A DNA stretch of 63,867 nt from the NCBI RefSeq assembly GCF_001908235.1, contig NZ_LGHK01000215.1:1-63867 (forward strand), in the 5' to 3' direction. Position 1 is the stretch's first letter, and each line of letters starts with the position of its first letter. Shown piece after piece: positions 24,506 through 33,368 of the stretch. Source of the stretch: Bradyrhizobium sp. NAS96.2 (GTDB lineage Bacteria; Pseudomonadota; Alphaproteobacteria; Rhizobiales; Xanthobacteraceae). The position numbers and the translations under genes are program-made. A model generated the notes under the pieces. It made no database searches and was not told where the DNA came from. It worked only from the letters and a program-made list of their open reading frames with translations.

Positions 24506-26752
24506 ATGACAGTCAATCGCAAGAGCCGCGCCGCGAGGCAGACCCGCAAGGGCGTCTTGCGCTTCGCGCCGAACTTCACCGCCTATGTCATTCCTCCCAA
24601 TGTGGTCTGTCTTTATTCCGAGACTCGCAAGTTCTTCCTGCACGGCGATCTGTATTGTGCGGTAGCCGCGGCGATCGGAAAAAATGGAAAGGCTGCGCCA
24701 GAGATCGTTCGCCGGCTTTCAAAGAGTTTTCCCGCCGACAAGGTCGAGGAAGCGATCAGGCGGCTGTTGGAGCGCCGATACGTCGTTAATGGAGCATCGC
24801 ACGCATTCGCAGGCGCCGTTGATGGATATTGGGCAAGCCTCGGCCTGCCTCCCGAGGTTGCGGACCAGAATCTCCGCGATTGCCCCGTGCAGGTGGAATC
24901 GATCGATGTCAAAGGCGCTGGGGAACTGAGCGCGGCCTTGAGCAAGCTTGGCGTTCGGATCACCAAGCGGTCACCCAAGCTCATCATCACGCTGGTGAAC
25001 GACTACCTTGATCGGCGGCTCGCCGCGCTGAACGGGGAGCGCGCCGCCGCTGGGACGCCGTGGCTCCTGGTACAGCCATCCGGCGTGATTCCGCTGGTGG
25101 GACCCGTGTTCAAGCCGGGCCAGAGCGCCTGCTGGACTTGCCTGTTCGATCGCATGATACGCAATCGGGAGATCAAGGGATTTCTCGATCGCGGACCGGC
25201 GCAAGCGGTCGCCGTATCGCCCCTGGTCCACGACACCGTTGGACAGACCGCAGTCCACTTCGCTGCCCTGGAGATCTCGAAGGCGATTGCCTCGGGCTTT
25301 CGCACCGACCTGCGCGATCACATTGCAAGCTTCGACCTGACTGGTGCCGTCATCGCCAAGCACTTCGTCGCGAAACGCCCGCAATGTCCGACTTGCGGCA
25401 GCAAGAAACTGCAGAGCCCGCGCCGGGCGGCAACGTCGATCGAGATTGTCGAGGGCAGAAAGCTCATATTCACGAGCGGCGGATACCGCACCGTGACGTC
25501 GCGAACCACCGTAGCGCGGTTCCGCAAACACGTCAGTCCGCTGACCGGCGTCGTTTCGCGGCTCGAGCGGATCGAGGCCGATCTGCCGATGAATACAAAT
25601 TTTTTCGCCTACCACAACTTCTCCGCGCCGGCCTGGAACGTTGACCAGCTCAGATCCGGACTGAGCGGCGGCAGCTTCGGTAAGGGTTCCACAGCCGAGC
25701 AGGGTGAGGCCAGCGCGCTGATGGAGGCGATCGAGCGCTATTCGGGCATTTTCCAGGGTGACGAGATCAGGTCGAAGCGCCGCTTTACCGATTTCGCTCC
25801 CGGTGACGCTCTTCTTCCCAACGACGTTCAGCTCTTCAGCGACACGCAGTTTCAGAACAGGCATGCCCCGCAACCGGACGATTCACACCCGGTTCCTGAG
25901 CCGTTCGATCCCTCGACAAGAACCGAGTGGTCGCCGGTCTGGTCGTTACGCGACAAGCGTTTCAAATATCTTCCGACCGGCCTACTGTATTTTTTCTATG
26001 GCGGCTTCCACACGGATTCCAACGGATGTGCGGCCGGCAACACCCGTGAGGAAGCCATCGTTCAAGGCTTCCTCGAACTGGTCGAACGCGATGCCTACGC
26101 CATCTGGTGGTACAATCGGCTGCAGCGTGCCGAAGTCGACCTCACGCAGTTCGAGGATTCCTATGTGCGGGACCTGCAAGCCCAGTTTGCCGATGCGGGG
26201 CGCAGGCTGTGGGTGCTCGACATCACCAGCGATCTCGGCATTCCCTCTTACGTGGCGGTCACGCACTGGATGCAGAACGGACACGAAAATATCGAGTTCG
26301 GCTCCGGCTCGCATTTCGATCGCCGCATAGCCCTGCTGCGTTCCCTCACAGAGCTGACCCAGTTCATGTCAATTGGCATGATGGGCGGCGGAAGCGGCGA
26401 GAAGCCGACGCTTGACGGTGTTACGCCGCTGCGACTTGACGATTATCCCTTCCTGATCCCCAGCGACAATCCGATCGTCCCGCCGGCACCGAGCCTCAAG
26501 GTTCACGATAATACGAGCGACCAAGTCAATGCCTGCATCGAGATTGCCACCGGCGCGGGACATGATTTCCTCGTGCTCGACCAGACGCGGCCCGACGTCG
26601 AAGTCCCCGTCGTCAGAGTGCTCGTTCCGGGCTTGCGGCATTTCTATCGCCGCTTCGCGCCCGGCCGGCTTTACGATGTTCCGGTGAAGCTTGGATTATT
26701 GGACCGCGCGCGACCGGAAAGCGAACTCACTCCGTTTCTTCCACACACCTGA
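24506..26752 (+). CDS. TOMM cyclodehydratase: leader-binding/E1-like domain fused to YcaO
   Basis: 748 residues combining the two parts of an azoline synthetase. Residues 1 to about 100 form a winged-helix-like peptide-binding region; 100-310 are E1-ubiquitin-like with structural zinc pairs CWTC (209-212) and CPTC (294-297); from about 340 the YcaO kinase-like domain uses ATP to cyclise Cys/Ser/Thr (GGSFGKGSTAEQGEASALMEAIERYSG, NGCAAGNTREEAIVQGFLELVERDA). The end, PFLPHT, is close to the proline-rich terminus of YcaO proteins. Start ATG at 24506; the stop is 12 bp before the SagB gene. Confidence 0.92.
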   Translation: MTVNRKSRAARQTRKGVLRFAPNFTAYVIPPNVVCLYSETRKFFLHGDLYCAVAAAIGKNGKAAPEIVRRLSKSFPADKVEEAIRRLLERRYVVNGASHAFAGAVDGYWASLGLPPEVADQNLRDCPVQVESIDVKGAGELSAALSKLGVRITKRSPKLIITLVNDYLDRRLAALNGERAAAGTPWLLVQPSGVIPLVGPVFKPGQSACWTCLFDRMIRNREIKGFLDRGPAQAVAVSPLVHDTVGQTAVHFAALEISKAIASGFRTDLRDHIASFDLTGAVIAKHFVAKRPQCPTCGSKKLQSPRRAATSIEIVEGRKLIFTSGGYRTVTSRTTVARFRKHVSPLTGVVSRLERIEADLPMNTNFFAYHNFSAPAWNVDQLRSGLSGGSFGKGSTAEQGEASALMEAIERYSGIFQGDEIRSKRRFTDFAPGDALLPNDVQLFSDTQFQNRHAPQPDDSHPVPEPFDPSTRTEWSPVWSLRDKRFKYLPTGLLYFFYGGFHTDSNGCAAGNTREEAIVQGFLELVERDAYAIWWYNRLQRAEVDLTQFEDSYVRDLQAQFADAGRRLWVLDITSDLGIPSYVAVTHWMQNGHENIEFGSGSHFDRRIALLRSLTELTQFMSIGMMGGGSGEKPTLDGVTPLRLDDYPFLIPSDNPIVPPAPSLKVHDNTSDQVNACIEIATGAGHDFLVLDQTRPDVEVPVVRVLVPGLRHFYRRFAPGRLYDVPVKLGLLDRARPESELTPFLPHT

Positions 26753-26764
26753 AGGCTGGCCTCC

Positions 26765-28222
26765 GTGCGCGTTCTCCGGAAAAGGCCGGCCAAGAAGATC
26801 GCACCAGTCATCGCCGCCCGATTGAACGGTCGTTTTTCCCTTCATATGCAGGCGGACGGAAGCATCGCCGCGGCCATCGGCAGCTACACGGTCAATCTGG
26901 GACATTTCAGCACGGCGGCGATCGACCGTGCGGGACATCTCACCTCCGGCCTGCCGCTCGCCTCCTTTGCCGGCAAGAGCGTCCTCGCGAGGCAGGTTCA
27001 TGCCCTGGTGCAGCGACTGGCGCGGCAAGGGCTTCTCGAATACCGCCTCTCCTCGCCGCGCGACGAGCAGGACCTCGTGGTCATCGAGCCGCAGGTCGCC
27101 GAGTACTGGCCGCAACCCGCAAAGCTGGCGAACGGTGATACCATCGCGTTGTCGCGCTTCGCCTATCTGCGCCGGCGCGGCAACGAGATGGTGCTGGAAT
27201 CGCCGCGCGCCGGGGCGCTGTTTCGGATTTGCGATCCCGCGATCGCTGCCACCCTCGCGGCCCTGTCGCAGCCCCAGAAGATCAGCAAGCTTCGCCGCCA
27301 CGCCACCTCCTTGAACCTCGATCTGCTCGGATTGCTGCTCGACAGCCGGATGCTGATCAAGCTCAATACGAAAGACGGCGACGGCCTTCGGGTGAATGAA
27401 GGCGACGGCAATCTCGTTCTCTGGGATTTCCACGATCTCGTGTTTCACACGCGGAGCACGGAGGGCCGGCATGCCGATCCAGTTGGCGGCGCATTCACCT
27501 ATGCGGGCGTCGTTCCGCCGCTGCCTGCGATGCGTCCGCGTTGGCCAGGCGAGAAGATCGCCCTCCACAAACTCTCCACGCCGGAGCCGATCTCGCCCTT
27601 CGCGAAGCTGTTGCGTGAACGCCATTCAATACGAGATTTCGACGACCAGCACCCGGTCACGCTCGCCGAACTCGCACAGTTTCTCGACACCACCGCCCGC
27701 GTGCTATCGGAATGGAAGAGCGGCGCGGATTTTGACGGCGGTCCTGAAGTCACCTACAGCGCGAGGCCTTATCCATCGGCGGGCAGCGCTTACGAGCTGG
27801 AATTGTACCTGGCGGTCTCGAACTGCGAGGGGCTTGCGCGCGGATTTTACCACTACGATGCGGGCGGTCACGCACTGGTAGCAATCGGCGCTTCCGCCCA
27901 GCAGCTCCAGGCGCTCTCGACGGCGGCCGAGTTTGCCATGGACGCGCCCGGCCCGCCGCAGGTCCTGATTACGATCGCCGCGCGTTTTGGGCGGGTGTCC
28001 TGGAAATACAGCTCAATCGCATATTCGCTGATCCTGAAGGATGTCGGCACCATGATCCAGACCTTCTATCTGGCGGCGACTGATATGGGCCTTGGCGGCT
28101 GCGCCATCGGCACGACCGACATCGATCTGTTTGCGAAAATCACCGGGCTCGAATTTCATGTCGAGAGCCCGGTCGGTCAATTTGCGCTCGGACGCGGCAA
28201 GAAACCGCTGGCCGCAACTTAG
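26765..28222 (+). CDS. SagB-type FMN-dependent azoline dehydrogenase
   Basis: Oxidises thiazolines/oxazolines to thiazoles/oxazoles. 485 residues starting at GTG. The N-terminal half (1-250) is a TOMM-associated region; the C-terminal half (about 270-480) is a nitroreductase-like domain: LLRERHSIRDFDDQHPVTLAELAQFL, ARPYPSAGSAYELELYLAV, KDVGTMIQTFYLAATDMGLGGCAIG and ALGRGK at the end. Follows the YcaO gene by 12 bp. No transporter, protease, methyltransferase or immunity gene follows. Confidence 0.9.
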   Translation: MRVLRKRPAKKIAPVIAARLNGRFSLHMQADGSIAAAIGSYTVNLGHFSTAAIDRAGHLTSGLPLASFAGKSVLARQVHALVQRLARQGLLEYRLSSPRDEQDLVVIEPQVAEYWPQPAKLANGDTIALSRFAYLRRRGNEMVLESPRAGALFRICDPAIAATLAALSQPQKISKLRRHATSLNLDLLGLLLDSRMLIKLNTKDGDGLRVNEGDGNLVLWDFHDLVFHTRSTEGRHADPVGGAFTYAGVVPPLPAMRPRWPGEKIALHKLSTPEPISPFAKLLRERHSIRDFDDQHPVTLAELAQFLDTTARVLSEWKSGADFDGGPEVTYSARPYPSAGSAYELELYLAVSNCEGLARGFYHYDAGGHALVAIGASAQQLQALSTAAEFAMDAPGPPQVLITIAARFGRVSWKYSSIAYSLILKDVGTMIQTFYLAATDMGLGGCAIGTTDIDLFAKITGLEFHVESPVGQFALGRGKKPLAAT

Positions 28223-28259
28223 AGGGCCAAGCCCGTTTTTTGGCGTAACCTCAAGGACA

Positions 28260-28314
28260 CTCTCCCCTCACATCCGCCTTCGCCAAGGCTACGGCGGACA
28301 TGACAGGAGAGGGT
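28260..28314. repeat. Inverted repeat element, family E, right copy
   Basis: Core 28271-28302 is the exact reverse complement of the core at 21731-21762. Together they bracket the small-protein/VOC/LAP segment. Confidence 0.75.
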
Positions 28315-28335
28315 GCATCGCGCGCGCGGATGGCA

Positions 28336-29394
28336 TCACTGCTTCGCGGGCTTGCGCTCGATCGGGTGGATCTCGATCGCGCGCAGGCGGCCGAGGCGGA
28401 GCACGTCCATCGACAGCGTGCGGTCGATCCGGCTGTGATCGAGCGCGCGGATCAGGTCGTCGACGCCGTTGATCTCTATGCCGTCGAGCCTGATCACGAC
28501 GTCGCCCGGCAACAGCGCCGCGCGCGCGGCCGGGCTGTCCGGCTCGATCTGCATCAACAGCGCACCCATCTTGTTCTCGACGCCGGCGAGCACCGCATGC
28601 CGCCGCGGCACCGGCGCGGTCTGGCCGGCGACGCCGATATAGGCGCGGCGGACATAGCCGTGGCGGATGATCTCCGACAGCACGAACTGCGCGGTGTTGC
28701 TGGCGACCGCAAAGCAGATGCCCTGCGCGCCGTTGATGATCGCGGTGTTGATGCCGATCACCTCGCCCTTCGACGACACCAGCGGTCCACCGGAATTGCC
28801 CGGGTTGAGCGCGGCATCGGTCTGGATCACGTCCTCGATGGTGCGCCCGCTGACCGAGCGGATCGAGCGGCCGAGCGCCGACACCACACCGGCGGTGACC
28901 GTCGATTCGAAGCCGAGCGGATTGCCGATCGCGACCACGAGCTGGCCGCGCCGCAGCGTCTTGGAGTTGCCGAGCGACGCGTAAGGCAGATCGCGCGCGC
29001 CATCGGCCCGCAGCAATGCGAGGTCGGTGTCGGGATCGACGCCGAGCACATGGGCGTCGGTGACGAAGCCCTCGGTGTCGCGCAGCCGGATCTCCTTCGA
29101 CGATCCGACCACGTGGCTGTTGGTCAGCACGAAGCCGTCGGGCGAGATCACGATGCCCGAGCCGAGCCCGCCGCGCTCACGCGCATTGCGCACTTTCGGC
29201 CCGGTTTCGACGCGGACCACGGCCGGGCCGACGCGGTCGGTGACGTCGATCACGGCATTGGAATAGGCATCCAGCAAAGCCCGGTCGTCGACTTGAGATG
29301 CGGCTTGCACATCCACTTGGGCATCCACTCGGGCAGCATCAGCCGTTCGCGGTGACGTCGTGTCACCGGCGGCATCTGAGGTAAAATCCAGCAT
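28336..29394 (-). CDS. HtrA/DegP-like serine protease with PDZ domain
   Basis: 352 residues. The trypsin-like domain shows His94 (TNSHVVG), Asp124 (DPDTDLALL) and Ser201 (NPGNSGGPL), a complete triad; one PDZ domain spans about 255-345 (AYIGVAGQTAPVPRR ... LLPGDVVIRLDGIEINGVDDLIRAL). No signal peptide or membrane anchor is visible: the first 40 residues are polar and Ala/Asp-rich. So it is probably cytoplasmic, unlike classical DegP. Confidence 0.9.
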   Translation of the reverse strand: MLDFTSDAAGDTTSPRTADAARVDAQVDVQAASQVDDRALLDAYSNAVIDVTDRVGPAVVRVETGPKVRNARERGGLGSGIVISPDGFVLTNSHVVGSSKEIRLRDTEGFVTDAHVLGVDPDTDLALLRADGARDLPYASLGNSKTLRRGQLVVAIGNPLGFESTVTAGVVSALGRSIRSVSGRTIEDVIQTDAALNPGNSGGPLVSSKGEVIGINTAIINGAQGICFAVASNTAQFVLSEIIRHGYVRRAYIGVAGQTAPVPRRHAVLAGVENKMGALLMQIEPDSPAARAALLPGDVVIRLDGIEINGVDDLIRALDHSRIDRTLSMDVLRLGRLRAIEIHPIERKPAKQ

Positions 29395-29522
29395 GGCGAG
29401 AGTCCTTTGGTCCCCTCAGATGGTGACCGGCTCCCGCCGCCGCAAGTGGTTACGCCACCCACCTGCCCGGTTGGCTAGGGCAAGATGAGTTTGGATCGAA
29501 TCGGCTCGGCCGCGCACTTGCT

Positions 29523-29653
29523 GCACCTCTCCCCGATGGGAAGAGGTCGATTTGCGAAGCAAATCGGGTGAGGGGCCGCAGCTCCAATGAGAGACCGTAA
29601 ACCCTCACCCGGCGCGAATGCGCCGACCTCTCCCAAGGGAGAGGTGAAGGTCC
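29523..29653. repeat. Palindromic repeat, family B
   Basis: CCTCTCCCCGATGGGAAGAGG at the left, GACCTCTCCCAAGGGAGAGG at the right, with GGGTGAGGGGCCGC and AAACCCTCACCCGGCG inside. It fills most of the 293-bp gap between two genes on the same strand. Confidence 0.68.
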
Positions 29654-29687
29654 GCCATTGGTGCAGATCAGCCTGATCTCGTCAGGC

Positions 29688-30137
29688 CTAAGTCGCCCGC
29701 CGCAGCGTGCCGCCGCGCGCCTTGACCGGATCGAGCAGCGACCAGTCGCCGTCCGGCAGCACGTGGCCCTTGGGGAATGGCGCGCGCAGCTCGAGCCCGA
29801 GCGAGCGCAGCACGCGGTCGTCGCGGTAGTAGCATTGCAGCACCACGCGGACGAGCGTCGCCGCGGCCGCGCCGCCGTGCTTGCGAAACTCCTGCGCCAC
29901 CGCGTCGCGCCTGGCTTCGTCGAGCTCGGCGAGCGGTTGGCCGGCGAGATCAGCCAGATGGTCCAGCGCCTGCGCCACCAGCGCGGTATCACGGCCGAGC
30001 GTTGCCAGCATGTCGGCCTGGATCGCGGCATCGTCCGCACCGGGCACCTTGTACTCGTCACTGGCAGGAACGATCATCGCGGCGACGGTGCGGAGATCGG
30101 CGCGCTGGGCTGCGGTCAGTTGTTTTGCATCGGACAT
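29688..30137 (-). CDS. Small protein paired with GMC oxidoreductase (gluconate dehydrogenase subunit 3-like)
   Basis: 149 residues: MSDAKQLTAAQRADLRTVAAMIVPASDEYKVPGADD at the start resembles the small subunit (subunit 3) that accompanies membrane-associated GMC dehydrogenases, while DDRVLRSLGLELRAPFPKGHVLP and DWSLLDPVKARGG lie near the end. There is no Tat signal, which subunit 3 proteins usually carry. It starts 8 bases after the GMC gene. Likely a maturation or electron-transfer partner of that enzyme. Confidence 0.72.
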   Translation of the reverse strand: MSDAKQLTAAQRADLRTVAAMIVPASDEYKVPGADDAAIQADMLATLGRDTALVAQALDHLADLAGQPLAELDEARRDAVAQEFRKHGGAAAATLVRVVLQCYYRDDRVLRSLGLELRAPFPKGHVLPDGDWSLLDPVKARGGTLRRAT

Positions 30138-30145
30138 GGACGGTC

Positions 30146-31747
30146 TCAATCGAACAGATTGGCGAGGCGCTGCTTCATCTGGTCGGCGATGTAGAGCGCA
30201 AGGGCCTGGATGGTGGAGGTCGGGTTCACGCCGCCCGAGGTGACGAAGATGCTGCCGTCGACGATGAACAGGTTCTTCACGTCGTGCGAGCGGCCCCATT
30301 CGTTGACCACGGAGCGCGCCGGATCTGTGCCCATCCGCGCGGTGCCGAGCAGATGCCAGCCGCCCCACGGGATCGGATCGTTGATGCAGATGTCGGTGGC
30401 GCCGGCGGCATCGAGGACTTCCCGGCCGCGCGCCAGCGCATGGTCCATCATCTTCCGGCTGTTGGCTGAGATCGTGTAGTCGATCTTCGGCGCGGGAATG
30501 CCATGGCTGTCCTTCAGCACGGGATCGAGCGTGACGCGATTGTGCTCCTCCGGCAGATCCTCGCAGATCGCCGAGACCGCGAGGCGATGCCCGTTCAGCC
30601 TGCGGAATACGCGGTGATGATCCTTGCCCCAGGGCAGGATGCCCTTCTGCTCGCTCGCGACTGCCTCGAACACCGGCCCGGCGCCGCGGCCGAACTGGAT
30701 GCCGTAGCCGCGGACGAAGCCGCGCGACAGATCGGTGTCGTAGAACTCCTTGCTCCACAGGCAGGTCGGCGGCGCGCGGTTGCTGTCCGTCGGCTCCTTC
30801 ACGAAGCCGTAGATCTGCGCATAGGGGTGGAACATCAGGTTCTTGCCGACCAGGCCGGATGAGTTGGCGAGGCCATTGGGGAATTTCCCCGACACCGAGT
30901 TGAGCAGCAGCCGCGGCGTGCCGACGCCGTTGCAGGCGATGATCACGACCTCGGCCGGTTGGAATTGCTCGACGCCGTCCTTGTCGTAATAGACGACGCC
31001 GGAAGCCATGCCGTGCTCATTGGTCAGGATCTCGCGCACCCTGCAATGGGTTTTCAGCTCAACACCGGCGCGGATGGCGTGCGGCCAATAGGTGATGTCG
31101 GTCGAGGCCTTGGCGCCCTGTGCGCAGGCCGGCGTGCAGTGGCCGAGATTGATGCAGCGCGCCCTGCCCTCATAGTCCATCGTCGCGACCGTGGTGTCCG
31201 ACGGCCACCAGTGCCAGCCGAGCTTGTTCAGAGCCTTGCCGAGCAGCGGGCCGGATAGCCCGAGCGGCTGCGGCGGCATCGGCGGGTGGCTCAGCGGCGA
31301 CAGCGGATCGCCCGACAGGCCCGAGACGCCCATCATGCGATCGTTCTCCTCGAAGAACGGGGTGAGCGTGTCGTAATCGATCGGCCAGTCGTCGGCGACG
31401 CCGTCGAGCGTCTTCACCTTGAAGTCGGAGGGATGCAGCCGCGGCCAGTGTGCGGTGTACATCACGGTCGAGCCGCCGACAGCGTTGAAGTTCACGACCT
31501 TGATCGGCGAATTGTCGTCATTGATCGGATAATCTTCGGGCCGGCGGCGAACGTTGGGGCTGGTCGCCCACTCGCCGTAGAACTTCGCCTCCCAGTCGCG
31601 CCCGGTACTCGGATATTCGGCAGGATTCATCCAGCCGCCCTGGTCGAGGCAGAGGATATGCATCTTGGTATCGGCAAGGCTCCAGGCCACCGCAGCGCCG
31701 GAGGCGCCGGCGCCGATGATCAGGACGTCAACGGGATCGTTCTTCAT
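30146..31747 (-). CDS. GMC-family FAD oxidoreductase
   Basis: 533 residues. ADP-binding fold at the N-terminus (VLIIGAGASGAAVAWSLADTK), GGSTVMYTAHWPRLHPSDF for the FAD-covering region, a Cys-containing loop (NLGHCTPACAQGAKAS) and the GMC C-terminal domain (GWHLLGTARMGTDPARSVVNE ... GGVNPTSTIQALALYIAD). ATG at 31747 follows AGGAAA; the longer frame begins inside a repeat element. Alcohol or sugar/sterol oxidation is expected. The nearby P450 and Baeyer-Villiger enzyme suggest an alicyclic or terpenoid alcohol as substrate (inference). Confidence 0.9.
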   Translation of the reverse strand: MKNDPVDVLIIGAGASGAAVAWSLADTKMHILCLDQGGWMNPAEYPSTGRDWEAKFYGEWATSPNVRRRPEDYPINDDNSPIKVVNFNAVGGSTVMYTAHWPRLHPSDFKVKTLDGVADDWPIDYDTLTPFFEENDRMMGVSGLSGDPLSPLSHPPMPPQPLGLSGPLLGKALNKLGWHWWPSDTTVATMDYEGRARCINLGHCTPACAQGAKASTDITYWPHAIRAGVELKTHCRVREILTNEHGMASGVVYYDKDGVEQFQPAEVVIIACNGVGTPRLLLNSVSGKFPNGLANSSGLVGKNLMFHPYAQIYGFVKEPTDSNRAPPTCLWSKEFYDTDLSRGFVRGYGIQFGRGAGPVFEAVASEQKGILPWGKDHHRVFRRLNGHRLAVSAICEDLPEEHNRVTLDPVLKDSHGIPAPKIDYTISANSRKMMDHALARGREVLDAAGATDICINDPIPWGGWHLLGTARMGTDPARSVVNEWGRSHDVKNLFIVDGSIFVTSGGVNPTSTIQALALYIADQMKQRLANLFD

Positions 31748-31770
31748 TCTTTTTTCCTGGTAGCTCTCCT

Positions 31771-31894
31771 TCGTCATTGCGAGGAGCGGAGCGACGAAGC
31801 AATCCACGCTTCCGCGCATGACGCACGATGGATTGCTTCGCGGAGCCTGTCATCCGGCGGCGCTTCGCGCCGACCGGGTGGCTCGCAATGACGG
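31771..31894. repeat. Palindromic repeat, family A
   Basis: TCGTCATTGCGAGGAGCGGA, CGAAGCAATCCA, GATGGATTGCTTCG and GGCTCGCAATGACGGGG in order. Located between the P450 and GMC genes on the same strand. Confidence 0.7.
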
Positions 31895-31910
31895 GGATGG
31901 CGATAATGCC

Positions 31911-33134
31911 TCAATTCACGATTCTCACCGGCAAGCTTCGTATACCGCGGATGAAATTGGAATAGAGCCTTTGCGGTGGGCCCATGATCTCAAAACGCAG
32001 ATCACGCGCCAGAACCTCCTCCCAGAGGATGCGCAGTTGCTGCTCGGCGAGGCGGTCGCCGACGCAGCGGTGGATGCCGGCGCCGAAGGCGAGATGCTGG
32101 CGCGGCTTGGCGCGGTCGATGATGAATTCGTCGGCGCGCTCGATTTTGTCCTCGTCGCGGTTGCCGGAGATGTACCACATCACCACCTTGTCGCCCTGTT
32201 TGATCCGGCGGCCGGCGAGCTCGACATCGTTGCGCGCGGTGCGGCGCATGTGCAGCACCGGCGTGTGGTAGCGAATGGTCTCGGACACCAGGTTCGGGAT
32301 CAGCTCCGGCCTTCCGCGGACCAGCTCGAACTGCTCGGGGTTTTCGCACAGCGCCATCAGCCCGGCCGACATCGAGTTGCGCGTGGTGTCGTTGCCGCCG
32401 ACGATCAAGAGCCCGATTGTGCCGATGAACTCGCGCGCATCCAGATTCCGCGTCGCCGGCGAATGCGCCAGCATCGAGATCAGGTCGAAGGTCGGCGGCG
32501 CGTCGATCCGCGCGTCCCAGAGTTTGCGGAAATATTCTCCCATCTTGATCAGCTCGGCGGTGCGTTCGGCCTCCGAATGCACCACGGCGTCCGGGGACTC
32601 GACGTTGGCGATCGCAACATCCGACCACCAGGTCAGCTTGGCGCGATCTTCCGAGGGAAAATCGAACAGCGTCGCCAGCATCATGTTGGTCAGGTCGACC
32701 GAGACCCGCTCGGCCCAATCGAAGGTCTCGTTGCGCGGCAGCGCGTCGAGCACGCTGGCCGTACGCTGGCGGATCAGGGCATCGAAATTGGCGAGGTTCG
32801 ACGGCGCCACGATCGGTGCCACCGTGCGGCGCTGCGCGGTGTGGCCGGGCGGGTCCATGCGGATGAAGCTCGGCCGCTCCTGCCCCTTGGGCTGGTCAGC
32901 GACCTGGATACCGCCGAGCTCGGAAGCCGAGGAATAGTTCTGGTGGTCGAGCTCGACCGCGAAGATGTCGTCGTAGCGCGTCACCGACCAATACGGGCCG
33001 TAAGGTGAAGCCTCGCAATAATGCACGGGATCATCGCGGCGGAGCTGCGCGAACAGCGGACGCCAGGTGTCATCCTGATAGAGCCGGGGATTGCTGACGT
33101 CTGACGACGTCGGCCTGCGCAGCGCCTCTCCCAT
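31911..33134 (-). CDS. Cytochrome P450
   Basis: Soluble bacterial monooxygenase, 407 residues. Oxygen-binding helix GGNDTTRNS, the ExxR motif (SETIRYH), and haem loop FGAGIHRCVGDRLA with the thiolate ligand Cys357. ATG at 33134 gives the usual length; the frame continues upstream without homology. Divergent from the Baeyer-Villiger monooxygenase gene across a 234-bp gap, suggesting shared control. Redox partners are not adjacent. Confidence 0.93.
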   Translation of the reverse strand: MGEALRRPTSSDVSNPRLYQDDTWRPLFAQLRRDDPVHYCEASPYGPYWSVTRYDDIFAVELDHQNYSSASELGGIQVADQPKGQERPSFIRMDPPGHTAQRRTVAPIVAPSNLANFDALIRQRTASVLDALPRNETFDWAERVSVDLTNMMLATLFDFPSEDRAKLTWWSDVAIANVESPDAVVHSEAERTAELIKMGEYFRKLWDARIDAPPTFDLISMLAHSPATRNLDAREFIGTIGLLIVGGNDTTRNSMSAGLMALCENPEQFELVRGRPELIPNLVSETIRYHTPVLHMRRTARNDVELAGRRIKQGDKVVMWYISGNRDEDKIERADEFIIDRAKPRQHLAFGAGIHRCVGDRLAEQQLRILWEEVLARDLRFEIMGPPQRLYSNFIRGIRSLPVRIVN

Positions 33135-33368
33135 CGCCTCACTCCCGCTGGTTCCGTCGCCGCTTGCCGGGCGATCGCCTTGTCGCCCCGACGATAGCGG
33201 GTATCCCGCGGCTGAGTAAAGCCGCGGAACGGACAGTCCGCCGCGCGGAATGCGCGCAGGCCGGCAGCCCCTGGCAAATCGCGATAGCTGCCCCGCACTT
33301 CGATGTTTGTCGGTAGCAGCGAGACCGGCTAGCCTTGCCGCAATCAACCCATCAGGGAGCGACGACAG

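Noticed and set aside
28740..28830. tRNA or other structured RNA candidates in GC-rich gaps
   Set aside because: I scanned the gaps for CCA-like ends and T-loop words (GGTTCGAATCC) and found none; stems found are explained by repeat families.
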